In this document: positions 51,636-60,784 of the stretch, piece by piece
Layout of the letters: each line of letters starts with the position of its first letter
How positions within the stretch are numbered: the first letter of the stretch is position 1
Origin: Cryptosporangium arvum DSM 44712
GTDB lineage: Bacteria; Actinomycetota; Actinomycetes; Mycobacteriales; Cryptosporangiaceae
Direction: 5' to 3'
Length of the DNA stretch: 64,000 nucleotides
NCBI RefSeq assembly: GCF_000585375.1
Contig: NZ_KK073874.1
Coordinates: 6,788,894 to 6,852,893, forward strand
Translations under genes and position numbers: made by a program
Notes under the pieces: model-generated
Databases searched by the model: none
What the model was told of the DNA's origin: nothing
What the model saw: the letters and a program-made list of their open reading frames with translations, nothing else

Positions 51636-52964
51636 TTATCCACAACCTGTTGTGGTGTCGTCAGTATCGGCCCACGACCGGTAGCGTGGCTGCGGGTCCT
51701 CGACCGGCTCGTCCCGGTACCGCCGGTAGGTGGCCAGCACCCGTTCGTAGTCGATCCCGAGCACCGGCCCCTCCCCCCGCGCGGCGATGTCGGTGTCGCG
51801 CCAGATCGAGTAGTCGTCCGGGTCGCGCAACAGGCCACGCGCGGCGCAGTAGTCGTACATCTCGGTGCCCGGCAGCGGGTTGAGGATGTTGGGGTTCGGG
51901 AACGTCGGCTTGATCGTGTCCATGAACGCGTGGTGGGCCGTGTAGTCCTCGTCGGTCTCGGTCGGCACCCCGAGCAGCAGGTTGGCGCCCACTTGCACGT
52001 CGTGCTGGCGGCAGAGCTCGGCCACCGCCACGCCGTCGGCCACCGTCGTGCGCTTGCGCATGAACTCCAGCAGGCGCTGGGAGCCGCTCTCGAAGCCGAA
52101 CCAGACCGTGATCCGCTGCCCCTCGCGGTCGCGTCCGGCCTGGGCTTCGCCCAGACACTCGGCCAGGGCCGGGCTGAAGCGGTTGACGTGCCCGTTGAAC
52201 ATCAGCCCGACGTCGGGCAGCTCGGCGTCCATGCGGCGGACGACCCCCATGAGCAACGGAAGGTTCAGCGTGGCGATCGGGTCGGCGATCGTCACGAAGT
52301 CCACCCCCCAGCGCCGGACGTACTCGTGCAGCTCGGCCATCACCGTGTCGACCGTGCGGAAGCGACGCCGGGGCGGCTCGAACACCGACCGGTTGGGGAG
52401 CTCGCAGAACGTGCACTGCATCGGGCAGCCGCGGCCGAGCTGCAGGTAGACCGGCCGGTACGCGTCGGACTCGGCGTAGACGCCCCGGTAACAGTCGAAG
52501 TCGGCGTAGGGCGGGAGCGCGTCGACGTCCGGCCAGGGCGCGCCGTCGACGATCGACGGGAGCGCCTCACCGGCGACGACCCGGTCGTAGAGGTCGAGGA
52601 TCGCGGACTCGCCCTCGCGCCGGACCACGCAGTCGAACGCGCCGGTGGCGACGGTGGCCTCGGTGTGGATGCTGGCGTGCACCCCGCCGGCGACCACGAC
52701 CCGGCCGGGACCGCGCACCGCCCGGGCCAGCGCGACCGCCTCGTCGGCGTTCGGGGAGAGATAGCTGAACCCCACGAGCCGGGGATCGAAGTCGTCGAGG
52801 GCGGCCAGTAAGCGGTCGGCCGGCTGCAAGCGGGAGTCGAACAGTTCGACGTCGGCTCCGTGTTCGAGCAGGAGCGAACCGAGCAGCTGCGGGCCGATCG
52901 GCGGGCTCATCACCGGGCGGAGTTCGCTCTCCGGCTGCCCGACGTAAACCAGGGCCACCCGCAT
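51636..52964 (-). CDS. B12-binding-domain radical SAM protein, unknown substrate
   Basis: 442 residues. The N-terminal cobalamin-binding-like domain (about 1-130) lacks the classical DxHxxG. The radical SAM core has the cluster motif GRGCPMQCTFCELPN (CxxxCxxC, about 180). The region WFGFESGSQRLLEFMRKRTT and the ending NPLPGTEMYDYCAARG are usual for the Mg-protoporphyrin cyclase/hopanoid-methylase class. It could methylate an unactivated carbon or rearrange a substrate. It is monocistronic between nrdR and the LysM gene. The ATG at 52964 was preferred to a GTG two codons earlier. Confidence 0.82.
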   Translation of the reverse strand: MRVALVYVGQPESELRPVMSPPIGPQLLGSLLLEHGADVELFDSRLQPADRLLAALDDFDPRLVGFSYLSPNADEAVALARAVRGPGRVVVAGGVHASIHTEATVATGAFDCVVRREGESAILDLYDRVVAGEALPSIVDGAPWPDVDALPPYADFDCYRGVYAESDAYRPVYLQLGRGCPMQCTFCELPNRSVFEPPRRRFRTVDTVMAELHEYVRRWGVDFVTIADPIATLNLPLLMGVVRRMDAELPDVGLMFNGHVNRFSPALAECLGEAQAGRDREGQRITVWFGFESGSQRLLEFMRKRTTVADGVAVAELCRQHDVQVGANLLLGVPTETDEDYTAHHAFMDTIKPTFPNPNILNPLPGTEMYDYCAARGLLRDPDDYSIWRDTDIAARGEGPVLGIDYERVLATYRRYRDEPVEDPQPRYRSWADTDDTTTGCG

Positions 52965-52997
52965 GTGCACGCTCCGATCCGAGGTCGGAACGCCACC

Positions 52998-53678
52998 CTA
53001 CCGATGCGCCGGGATCAGGATCCGCTGGCCGACGCGCACAGTGGCGTCGGGCATGTCGTTGAGCTCGCGGATCTCGTCCATCGTCTCGCTGCGGGGCCGA
53101 TCGGGCGCGACCTCCTCGGCGATCGTCCAGAGCGTGTCGTGCTCGGTGACCACCATGCTGCGCGAGGACACCGGGGTGACGTCGTCGGCCCGCGTGGCGA
53201 CGGTGAGCGAGACGGCGGCGAGCACGACACCGAGCAGTACCGCGCTGCGGATCAGGGCCCGGCCGCGCCGGGTCAGCCGGAGCGGGACCGTGCCCGCGCC
53301 GGCCGCCGGGCCGGCGACGGGGCCACGCCGCCGGGACCGGCTCCCGCTCCCGGCCGGAGGCCGGGCGTCTCTTCGCGGCTCCGCCGACGGCCCGCTCACC
53401 CGCCGACGCGACGGGACCGGACGGCACTCCGGCCCGGACGCGGGCCGCGGCCCGCGCTGCTGGGGCACCCGGGCCTCGCCGGACGGCGGGACCACGCGCA
53501 GACCGGCCGCGCGCCGGGCGAGCGCCTTGCCCGCCGGGTGCGCCGCGCGACTCGCCGCGAGCGCCCGCTCGGCGGCCGCCGAGCGACCGGCGCCGGCCCG
53601 GACCGCCTGCTCGAACGGATCGGGTTCGACCGCGGAAGCAGACACCGCCGGCACCAGTTTGAGCGTGACCACACGCAC
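52998..53678 (-). CDS. LysM-domain membrane protein, SOS cell-division-suppressor-like
   Basis: 226 residues from a GTG at 53678. A long basic, low-complexity N-terminal part is followed by one membrane helix (ALIRSAVLLGVVLAAVSLTVA) and a C-terminal LysM domain (TLWTIAEEVAPDRP...LNDMPDATVRVGQRILIP). The divergent position beside lexA matches Rv2719c (ChiZ) and corynebacterial DivS, SOS-induced inhibitors of division. That role is inferred from context. A start at 53738 is open but would place an SOS box inside the gene. GTG codons at 53678 and 53672 are both possible. Confidence 0.8.
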   Translation of the reverse strand: MRVVTLKLVPAVSASAVEPDPFEQAVRAGAGRSAAAERALAASRAAHPAGKALARRAAGLRVVPPSGEARVPQQRGPRPASGPECRPVPSRRRVSGPSAEPRRDARPPAGSGSRSRRRGPVAGPAAGAGTVPLRLTRRGRALIRSAVLLGVVLAAVSLTVATRADDVTPVSSRSMVVTEHDTLWTIAEEVAPDRPRSETMDEIRELNDMPDATVRVGQRILIPAHR

Positions 53679-53713
53679 CCCCCGGGGAAGCCGTACACGT
53701 ACGGGCGTTCGAA

Positions 53714-53727
53714 CGAACGCGTGTACG
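53714..53727 (-). promoter_or_regulatory. candidate SOS (LexA) box, LysM side
   Basis: CGAACGCGTGTACG matches the actinobacterial consensus CGAAC-N4-GTTCG with one change. It is 36 bp upstream of the preferred LysM gene start. Confidence 0.6.
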
Positions 53728-53777
53728 ATCTTTACCACGTTCCCGAACCCGATACCAGGCTTGCCACACCATTAGTT

Positions 53778-53791
53778 CGACCGTATGTTCG
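53778..53791 (-). promoter_or_regulatory. candidate SOS (LexA) box, centre of lexA/LysM gap
   Basis: CGACCGTATGTTCG matches CGAAC-N4-GTTCG with one change. It lies about 100 bp upstream of the LysM gene and 190 bp from lexA. Confidence 0.6.
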
Positions 53792-53893
53792 GCACCGGTT
53801 GCACGACACCTCCTCGGTCGCGCGGCCGAACCGAAATCATCAGCCGACGAGCAGCCCCGCACCTTTTCCGACCCGTCCCACGACGCGCCGATG

Positions 53894-53934
53894 TCGTACG
53901 TGTGTTTGAAATCCGCGTCCACAGTGGTTACGGT
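53894..53934 (+). promoter_or_regulatory. lexA promoter with overlapping SOS box
   Basis: TTGAAA (53906-53911) and TACGGT (53929-53934) are spaced 17 bases. TCGTACGTGTGTTTGA (53894-53909) matches TCGAAC-N4-GTTCGA at 10 of 12 positions and covers the -35. Transcription would start near 53941, giving a leader of about 41 bases with AGGAGG. Autoregulation by LexA is implied. Confidence 0.72.
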
Positions 53935-53981
53935 CAACAGATGAGGTGACGGCGGCGGTGCCGTCAGACGAGGAGGTAACC

Positions 53982-54821
53982 GTGACGCGACAAGGCCGCA
54001 GCTCGACGGATGGAGACGGTGGCGTGACCGCCGCGCCGACCGCCGGCGCCGGCCAGGTCGAGGCCGTCTCCGACCCCGTAGCCGCCGACGACGCCGCTCC
54101 GGCCGCCCCCCGCCGCCGCGGGCGCCGCAGCACCACCACCGCCGGAACGCCGCTGAGCCCGCGCCAGCGCCGCATCCTCGAGGTGATCCGCGACTCGGTG
54201 GAGAAGCGGGGCTACCCGCCGAGCGTCCGCGAGATCGGCGAAGCGGTCGGCCTCACCTCGCCGTCAAGCGTCGCGTACCAGTTGCAGGCGCTGCAGGAGA
54301 AGGGTCTGCTCCGGCGCGACCCCAACCGGCCCCGCGCGGTCGACATCCGCACGCCCGGCGCGTCCGCGAACGGCCGGGACACCGTCGTCGGAATCGGTGG
54401 CGGTGTCGGTTCGTCGAACGTCGCCGCCGAGGTCGACGGGCATCCGGCCCCGGTCAACGTGCCGGTGCTCGGCCGCATCGCCGCCGGTGGCCCGATCCTC
54501 GCCGAGCAGGCCGTCGAGGACATCTTCCCGCTGCCGCGCGAGATCGTCGGCGACGGGAACCTGTTCCTGCTGAAGGTCGTCGGCGACTCGATGGTCGAGG
54601 CCGCGATCTGCGACGGTGACTGGGTGGTCGTCCGGCAGCAGCCCGACGCCGACAGCGGTGACATCGTCGCCGCGATGCTCGACGGCGAAGCCACCGTGAA
54701 GCGTCTGCGCCGCCGCGACGGCGAGGTGTGGCTGGTGCCGCACAACGCCGCGTACGAGCCGATCCCCGGGGGCGAAGCCACGATCCTCGGCCGGGTCGTG
54801 ACGGTGCTCCGCCGCCTCTGA
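53982..54821 (+). CDS. lexA: LexA repressor (SOS regulator, S24 autoprotease)
   Basis: 279 residues. A disordered N-terminal extension (1-60) precedes the winged helix [20 protein letters not shown]...[15 protein letters not shown]. The Ala-Gly cleavage bond is in [13 protein letters not shown]. The catalytic Ser lies in [15 protein letters not shown] and the Lys in [10 protein letters not shown]. RecA filaments trigger self-cleavage. The GTG at 53982 has AGGAGG five bases upstream; an earlier GTG at 53946 lacks one. It is longer than E. coli LexA (202) because of the N-terminal extension, as in other actinobacteria. Confidence 0.95.
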   Translation: MTRQGRSSTDGDGGVTAAPTAGAGQVEAVSDPVAADDAAPAAPRRRGRRSTTTAGTPLSPRQRRILEVIRDSVEKRGYPPSVREIGEAVGLTSPSSVAYQLQALQEKGLLRRDPNRPRAVDIRTPGASANGRDTVVGIGGGVGSSNVAAEVDGHPAPVNVPVLGRIAAGGPILAEQAVEDIFPLPREIVGDGNLFLLKVVGDSMVEAAICDGDWVVVRQQPDADSGDIVAAMLDGEATVKRLRRRDGEVWLVPHNAAYEPIPGGEATILGRVVTVLRRL

Positions 54822-54836
54822 GCGCCCGTCCTACGA

Positions 54837-54879
54837 ACGACGGCCCGGTCCCCGCAGCGAGCGGGGGCCGGGCCGTCGT
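54837..54879. terminator. bidirectional hairpin between lexA and the repeat-tailed gene
   Basis: A 19-bp stem with one G-U pair and a five-base loop (AGCGA) lies between the two convergent genes, 16 bases after lexA. There is no U tract. Confidence 0.75.
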
Positions 54880-54891
54880 CGGTCAGAACGT

Positions 54892-57093
54892 TCAGTAGTC
54901 GCCACCGCGATCCGGGGGCGGCGGCGGGCGGCGTCCGGCACCCGGCGGAGGCGGCGGACGCCCGTCGTCCTCGCGGCGGCCACGGCCGCGGTCACTCCCG
55001 CCCGGAGGCGGCGGCGGACGCATGCGGTCACCCGGTGGGCGGGCGCGCCCGCTGCCGGTCGTCTCCCACTCCCCGTCGCCACGGCCGCCGCGACCACCGG
55101 TGGTCTCCGACCGGTCCCGGCCGCGACCGTCGGGGTCGGCACCGCCGCCGTACGTCGTCCCCGGCGGAGGCGGCGGTGAGGCGCGGCGAGCCCGGGTCGG
55201 TGCGGACCGGTCGACCGGCGGGGGCGGCGGCGCCGACCCCGAACCCGGCCGGGCCGAACCGCGGGTACCGCCACCCGGCCGCGCCGATCCGCTCATCCGG
55301 CCGCTGCCGGTCGTCTCCGGATCACGGGGCAGGGCCTCACGGCGCACCCGCCCTCCGCCGGTCGTCGTCGGGTCGCCGGGCTCCGGCCGCTGGGGCGGGC
55401 GCCGCACCCGGCCGTTCCCGGTCGACTCACCGTCGAACCGGCGTCCACCACCGGTCGACTCACCGTCGAACCGGCGTCCGCCACCGGTCGACTCCGCGTC
55501 GTAGCGACGGCCGCCGCCGGTGGACTCGGCGTCGTAGCCCCGCCGCCCACCGGTGGATTCCGCGTCGTAACGCCGGGCGCCACCGGACGATTCGGAGTCG
55601 TACCGCCGGCCACCGCCGGACGATTCGGAGTCGTAGCCACCCGGGCGGGCCGCGCCCGGCCCACCGCCGTACACCGTGCCCCGCCCGGCCGGTCCCGAGA
55701 CCGAGGCCGCTCCCGACACCGACGCCGCCCCCGAGACCGAGGCCGCACCGGACACCGACGCCGCCCCGGACACCGAGGCCGCTCCCGACACCGACGCCGC
55801 CCCGGACACCGGGCCTTCCGACCGGAACCCCGCGTTGGCCGGAGCCGCGCCGCCCGGCCGCGCCGAACCGCGCGGAGACGGCGGAACCGCCGCCCCGCCG
55901 CGCGCCGGCTCGGGCCGCCCGCCGTACACCGCGCCCGTGACGCGAGGCAGGTTCATCGTCTCCGACGAGGACTCCGGAGCATCCGGATCCGGGCCGCCGA
56001 CCCGCGGCCCCATGCCCACCCGGGGACCGGACCGCGGCGGCCCGCTGACCGGGCCCAGCGCCGCGGCTTTCCGGAACCGCACGATGCCGACGATGCCGAC
56101 GGCCAGCAGCGCCAGGCCGATCACCCCGACCACGGCGACGAGCGTGGTGATCTGGGAGAAGCTGATGCTGGAGAGGAAACCGCCACCGGCGTCGGAGTCG
56201 GCGCCCTTCGGGTCGGCCGCGGCGGTGTCGGAGCCGGTGTCGCCGACCGCGAAGCGCTGGATCGACGCCCCGGCGGACTTCGAGATCGTCAGGAACGACT
56301 TGCCGTCACCGGAGTACGCGACCGCCTCGCCCGTCTGCTCGCCCTGCTGGCCGGTGAGCGCCACCTTGCGTGACTTCGCGGAGATCAGCGTCTTGGCGAT
56401 GTCGCCGCCGGCCACGTTCCACTCGTAGATCGAGTTGTACGTGCGCAGCGCGACCTTCTTGCCGTCGGGCGACATCGCGCCCCCGGTGACCTGCTCGGTG
56501 CCGCCCAGCGTCAGCGTGCCGACGAGCGTCAGCGGCACGGCCTGGTCGGCGGACTTCGACGGCCCGCTGATGCCTTGGCTGGCCTTGTAGACCTTGGCCT
56601 GGCCGGTCGTCGTCTTGGTGACGATGACCGGCACGTTGTTGTTCTGGACGAGCAACGCCTCGGCGTTCTTCGCTCCATCCGGATAGCGCATCCGCTGGAT
56701 CGTCGGGTCGCCCGACGCGGGGAACAGGTGCACGGCGATCGTGTCGCGCTCCGGCGCGGAATCGCTGTCACCGATGTCAGCGACCCAGTACGAGCCGTCG
56801 GAGGTCCGCGTGAGGTCTTCCGGGGCGCGCGGCTTGTTGGTCGAGGTGAGCGTCTCTTTCACCGCGCACTTCGAGTCGAGCACGTAGATCTGGGCCTGCG
56901 CCACCGAGTCGTCACCCTCAGCGACGACCGCATAGCCGTCGTCGACCGCCACCAACCCGCTGATCGTCGACAACTTCTGGTCGTTCACCGTGCAGACGTT
57001 CTCCGGCGCGGCCCATGCGACGGAACCACCCGGAAGCAGGCCGAAGCCCACCCCGAGCAGTAGCGCCACCAGAATCCGTCCACACCGTGTCAC
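54892..57093 (-). CDS. exported membrane protein with repetitive disordered tail
   Basis: 733 residues. A signal peptide (1-28, ending AWA-APEN) is followed by an extracytoplasmic domain with beta-propeller-like repeats (about 30-290, e.g. GGAMSPDGKKVALRTYNS, AVAYSGDGKSFLTIS). One membrane helix comes next (about 310-335). The rest (about 340-733) is a predicted cytoplasmic tail with six GAASVS units, about seven YDAESTGGGRR-type units, then ETTGSGR motifs and proline runs. I do not recognise a family with known function. The GTG at 57093 follows GGGGGC. Tail repeats are 18 bp and about 33 bp and stay in frame. Confidence 0.75.
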   Translation of the reverse strand: MTRCGRILVALLLGVGFGLLPGGSVAWAAPENVCTVNDQKLSTISGLVAVDDGYAVVAEGDDSVAQAQIYVLDSKCAVKETLTSTNKPRAPEDLTRTSDGSYWVADIGDSDSAPERDTIAVHLFPASGDPTIQRMRYPDGAKNAEALLVQNNNVPVIVTKTTTGQAKVYKASQGISGPSKSADQAVPLTLVGTLTLGGTEQVTGGAMSPDGKKVALRTYNSIYEWNVAGGDIAKTLISAKSRKVALTGQQGEQTGEAVAYSGDGKSFLTISKSAGASIQRFAVGDTGSDTAAADPKGADSDAGGGFLSSISFSQITTLVAVVGVIGLALLAVGIVGIVRFRKAAALGPVSGPPRSGPRVGMGPRVGGPDPDAPESSSETMNLPRVTGAVYGGRPEPARGGAAVPPSPRGSARPGGAAPANAGFRSEGPVSGAASVSGAASVSGAASVSGAASVSGAASVSGAASVSGPAGRGTVYGGGPGAARPGGYDSESSGGGRRYDSESSGGARRYDAESTGGRRGYDAESTGGGRRYDAESTGGGRRFDGESTGGGRRFDGESTGNGRVRRPPQRPEPGDPTTTGGGRVRREALPRDPETTGSGRMSGSARPGGGTRGSARPGSGSAPPPPPVDRSAPTRARRASPPPPPGTTYGGGADPDGRGRDRSETTGGRGGRGDGEWETTGSGRARPPGDRMRPPPPPGGSDRGRGRREDDGRPPPPPGAGRRPPPPPDRGGDY
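55430..55806 (-). repeat. in-frame tandem repeats in the tail of the 733-residue protein
   Basis: About seven 30-33-bp units encoding Y/F-D-x-E-S-T/S-G-G-G-R-R (about 55430-55640) and six 18-bp units encoding GAASVS (about 55690-55806). The 18-bp copies differ at only a few positions. Confidence 0.85.
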
Positions 57094-57209
57094 GCCCCCA
57101 GTCTTGCAGACGTGCGGGGGCCGATCAGTGTCGTTACGAAGGACGCCGCGAGAGCCGCCTCACGGGGTCATCTCTTCAGTGGGAACGACCAACCCAACGG
57201 AGGACGTAA

Positions 57210-57240
57210 CGGCGGGCCGACCAGTGGATCGACCCGCCGC
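57210..57240 (-). terminator. probable hflX terminator
   Basis: CGGCGGGCCGA and TCGACCCGCCG form an 11-bp arm pair with one mismatch and an eight-base loop, about 70 bases past the hflX stop. Confidence 0.5.
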
Positions 57241-57307
57241 CTGTGGCGTTCAGTCACTCACCGTAAGCGACAAAACGCAATTATCGTTGTTACTCAACCG
57301 GAACCCG

Positions 57308-58783
57308 TCAGGCGTGCTGTGCGGTGCCCGCATACGGCTGAAGCGCCGCCGCCAGCCCGGGGTGCACCCGGACGTGGAGCTCGGTGCCGTCCTCGGTGTG
57401 CTTGCTGGAGAGCACCTCGCCCTCCGCGTGCACCCGGGACACCAGGCCGCCCTGGTCGTACGGCAGCCGGACGTGCAGCTCCAGCGCCGGCCGGGGCAAC
57501 CGCTCCTCGATCGTGGCCCGCAGCTCGTCCAGGCCCTGCCCGGTGTGCGCCGAGACCACGATCGCACCCGGCAGCGCCTGACGCAGTTGCAGCAGGGCCT
57601 CCGGTGACGCGGCGTCGGACTTGTTGACGACGATCAGCTCGGGCACCTTCGCCGCGTCCACGTCCGCCAGCACCGCCCGGACGGCGTTCACCTGGGCGAT
57701 CGGGTCGGGGTGCGAACCGTCGACGACGTGGACCAGCAGGTCGGCGTCGGCGACCTCCTCCAGCGTCGAGCGGAACGCCTCGACGAGCTGGTGGGGCAGG
57801 TGCCGGACGAACCCGACGGTGTCCGACAGCGTGTACTCGCGCCCGTCCGCGGTCTCGGTGCGCCTGGTCGTCGGATCGAGGGTGGCGAAGAGCGCGTTCT
57901 CCACCAGGACACCGGCACCGGTGAGCCGGTTGAGCAGGCTCGACTTGCCGGCGTTGGTGTACCCGGCGATCGCCACGCTCGGCACCTCGTGCCGCCGGCG
58001 CTGCGCCCGCTTGGTGTCACGCGCCTGCTTCATGCCCTTGATCTCGCGCCGGAGCTTGGACATCCGCTCGCGGATACGCCGCCGGTCGGTCTCGATCTTC
58101 GTCTCACCGGGGCCACGCGTTCCCACGCCGCCCCCGGCACCACCGCCGGCGCCACCGGCCTGACGGGACATCGACTCACCCCAGCCGCGCAGGCGGGGAA
58201 GCATGTACTCCATCTGGGCCAGCGAGACCTGCGCACGGCCCTCCCGGGTGTGCGCGTGCTGCGCGAAGATGTCGAGGATCAGGGCCGTCCGGTCGATCAC
58301 CTTGACCTTGACGACCTTCTCCAGCGCGGTCAGCTGCGCCGGCGAGAGCTCACCGTCGCAGATGACGGTGTCGGCGCCGCTCGCGAGCACGACCTCGCGC
58401 AGCTCGGCCGCCTTACCGGATCCGATGTACGTGGCCGGGTCGGGCCGGTCGCGCCGCTGCATCAGGCCTTCCAGCACCTCGGAACCGGCCGTCTCGGCCA
58501 GCGCCGCGAGTTCGGCGAGCGAGTTGTCGGCGTCCTCGGCGCTGCCCTCGGTCCAGACACCGACGAGCACGACGCGCTCCAGGCGCAGCTGCCGGTACTC
58601 GACTTCGGTGACGTCCGCGAGCTCGGTGGAGAGCCCGGCGACACGGCGCAGTGCGTTGCGCTCTTCGAGATCGAACTGGTCACCGTCGTCCGGCAGCTCC
58701 GGGGACAACTCGGGGCGGAGCCGGATGGCGCTGTCGCCGAGTGAGCCGGCTCGACGTCCGGCGCTAGCAGGGGTCGGGCTCAT
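57308..58783 (-). CDS. hflX: ribosome-associated GTPase HflX
   Basis: 491 residues. The N-terminal ATP-binding/HflX domain (about 60-220, RPDPATYIGSGKAAEL) is followed by a coiled-coil helix (ETDRRRIRERMSKLRREI). The GTPase has G1 GYTNAGKSSLLNRL, G3 DTVGF, and G4 VVNKSD. The Gly-rich linker AGGAGGGAGGGVGTRGPGE is usual. It splits stalled 50S/70S ribosomes under stress. The ATG at 58783 gives the common start; frames extend upstream. It is syntenic with Rv2725c and near dapF as in other actinobacteria. Confidence 0.93.
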   Translation of the reverse strand: MSPTPASAGRRAGSLGDSAIRLRPELSPELPDDGDQFDLEERNALRRVAGLSTELADVTEVEYRQLRLERVVLVGVWTEGSAEDADNSLAELAALAETAGSEVLEGLMQRRDRPDPATYIGSGKAAELREVVLASGADTVICDGELSPAQLTALEKVVKVKVIDRTALILDIFAQHAHTREGRAQVSLAQMEYMLPRLRGWGESMSRQAGGAGGGAGGGVGTRGPGETKIETDRRRIRERMSKLRREIKGMKQARDTKRAQRRRHEVPSVAIAGYTNAGKSSLLNRLTGAGVLVENALFATLDPTTRRTETADGREYTLSDTVGFVRHLPHQLVEAFRSTLEEVADADLLVHVVDGSHPDPIAQVNAVRAVLADVDAAKVPELIVVNKSDAASPEALLQLRQALPGAIVVSAHTGQGLDELRATIEERLPRPALELHVRLPYDQGGLVSRVHAEGEVLSSKHTEDGTELHVRVHPGLAAALQPYAGTAQHA

Positions 58784-59109
58784 CGGCAGATCAACTCCAT
58801 CAGTAGTCAGTGCGGGGTCCTCTCGTGGGGGACGGATGCAACGCATCGTGACACGGTCGTGGCCTCCCGGGCATCCGGAATACGCCCTACGAACTCAAGT
58901 TTCGGATGGTTCACCGAGGTGTCCACCCGGGTCTACGGTTGGTAACGACGTCCAAGCTCCCGGGATTCCTTCCCCGGTCGGATTCCCGTAATCCGGCCGC
59001 CCATACCTCAGCGCACCGCCGCAGCGGGTTCTGGAAGGATTCCGACGCCAACGCGTGCCGCACCAGACGACCCCGGCCCCCGCACGGGCCGGCCAGACGG
59101 AGGAAACCC
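58784..59109. other. divergent hflX/malic-enzyme intergenic region
   Basis: 326 bases. A candidate promoter for the malic enzyme is TTCACC (58910-58915) and TACGGT (58934-58939), spaced 18. AGGAAA precedes the GTG at 59110. No promoter for hflX and no other gene was recognised. Confidence 0.45.
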
Positions 59110-60507
59110 GTGTCCACCCCGATGCCCAGTGCCGGTTTCTCGATCACCATCCGGATCGCCGCTCCCGCTGACCCCACGGGTGTCGGGCGGCTCACCACCG
59201 CGGTCGGCACCGCGGGCGGTGTCGTCCGGGCGCTGGACGTCGTCGACTCGGACGCCGACCGCGTCGTCGTCGACCTCACCTGCGACACCTCGGACGGGCC
59301 GCACGCCGACAGCGTCGTCTCGGCGCTGCGCGCGCTCGAGGACGTCGACGTGCGCAAGGTGTCCGACCGGACGTTCCTGCTGCACCTCGGCGGGAAGATC
59401 GAGGTCACCCCGAAGGTGAACCTGCGTACCCGCGACGAGCTGTCCCGCGCGTACACACCGGGCGTGGCCCGGGTCTGCCTGGCGATCGCGGAGAACCCCG
59501 AGGACGCCCGCCGGCTGACGATCAAGCGCAACACGGTCGCGGTCGTCACCGACGGCTCCGCGGTGCTCGGCCTGGGCAACATCGGCCCGGCCGCGGCCCT
59601 GCCGGTGATGGAGGGCAAGGCCGCGCTGTTCAAGCGCTTCGCCGGCGTCGACGCCTGGCCGATCTGCCTGGACACGCAGGACACCGACCAGATCGTGTCG
59701 ATCGTCAAGGCGCTCGCGCCGGTCTACGGCGGCATCAACCTGGAGGACATCGCCGCGCCGCGCTGCTTCGAGATCGAGGCGCGGCTCAAGGACGAGCTCG
59801 ACATCCCGGTCTTCCACGACGACCAGCACGGCACCGCGATCGTCGTGCTCGCCGCGCTCACCAACGCGCTGCGCGTCGTCGGCAAGGAGATGAAGAACGT
59901 CCGGGTGGTCGTGTCCGGCGCCGGTGCGGCCGGCACCGCGATCATGAAACTGCTGCTGGCCGAGGGCGTCGGCGACATCATCGCGTGCGACCGGGACGGC
60001 GCGCTGCACGCCGGTTCGCAGGGTCTGAACCCCAGCATGCAGTGGCTCGCCGAACACACGAACAAGGACGGCTACTCCGGTTCGCTCGCCGGGGCGGTCC
60101 GCGGCGCGGACGTGTTCATCGGCGTCTCCGCGCCGAACCTGCTCACCGGCGACGACATCGCGACGATGGCCGACAAGTCGATCGTGTTCGCGCTCGCGAA
60201 CCCCGACCCGGAGGTCGACCCGCGCGAGGCCCGGGAGCACGCCGCGGTCGTCGCCACCGGTCGTTCCGACGAGCCCAACCAGATCAACAACGTGCTCGCG
60301 TTCCCCGGCATCTTCCGGGGTCTGCTCGACGCCCAGGCCCGCGAGTTCACGCTGCCGATGGCGCTGGCCGCCGCCGAGGCCATCGCGAACGCCGTCGGCG
60401 CCGACAAGGTCAACCCGAGCGTCATCGTGCCCTCGGTCTTCGACCCGGCCGTCGCACCCGCGGTGGCCGCGGCGGTCAGCGAAGCCGCCCGCCGTACCAC
60501 GGCCTGA
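59110..60507 (+). CDS. NAD(P)-dependent malic enzyme with N-terminal ACT domain
   Basis: 465 residues. It converts malate to pyruvate and CO2. An ACT-like domain (about 12-90) is followed by the malic N-domain ([12 protein letters not shown]; catalytic Lys in [12 protein letters not shown]) and metal ligands in [14 protein letters not shown] and [11 protein letters not shown]. The NAD-binding Rossmann fold has [12 protein letters not shown]. The ACT domain suggests allosteric control by an amino acid or similar ligand. The GTG at 59110 has AGGAAA four bases upstream. NAD or NADP preference cannot be told. Confidence 0.92.
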   Translation: MSTPMPSAGFSITIRIAAPADPTGVGRLTTAVGTAGGVVRALDVVDSDADRVVVDLTCDTSDGPHADSVVSALRALEDVDVRKVSDRTFLLHLGGKIEVTPKVNLRTRDELSRAYTPGVARVCLAIAENPEDARRLTIKRNTVAVVTDGSAVLGLGNIGPAAALPVMEGKAALFKRFAGVDAWPICLDTQDTDQIVSIVKALAPVYGGINLEDIAAPRCFEIEARLKDELDIPVFHDDQHGTAIVVLAALTNALRVVGKEMKNVRVVVSGAGAAGTAIMKLLLAEGVGDIIACDRDGALHAGSQGLNPSMQWLAEHTNKDGYSGSLAGAVRGADVFIGVSAPNLLTGDDIATMADKSIVFALANPDPEVDPREAREHAAVVATGRSDEPNQINNVLAFPGIFRGLLDAQAREFTLPMALAAAEAIANAVGADKVNPSVIVPSVFDPAVAPAVAAAVSEAARRTTA

Positions 60508-60632
60508 TTCCCACGCCGCCCGGCGAACCACCGCCGGTACGCCCGCTCCCTCATCAGTGGCGCGCGACGTGCGCCTCGCGTCCGCCGGCCGGGACGTCCG
60601 CACCGCCGCGCGCACGGGCGCGCGCCGGCGGT

Positions 60633-60784
60633 GCGCTGATGCGGGCGGTGGCGCGCTGACGCGGGGGCGGTGGCGGTGGCGCGCTGACGCCGGGGGCGGA
60701 GCACTGACGCGGGACCGGAGCACTGACGCGGGGGCGGTGGCGCGCTGACGCCGGGGGCGGAGCACTGACGCGGGACCGGGTGCG
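60633..60784. repeat. convergent-intergenic array of GCGCTGACGC-type units
   Basis: About nine degenerate units of roughly 15-20 bp (GCGCTGACGC or GCACTGACGC followed by GGGGGCGG or GGACCGG). A longer block of about 50 bp occurs twice. It fills the gap between the convergent malic-enzyme and hypothetical genes. It is non-coding and strongly G-rich on the plus strand. Confidence 0.85.
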
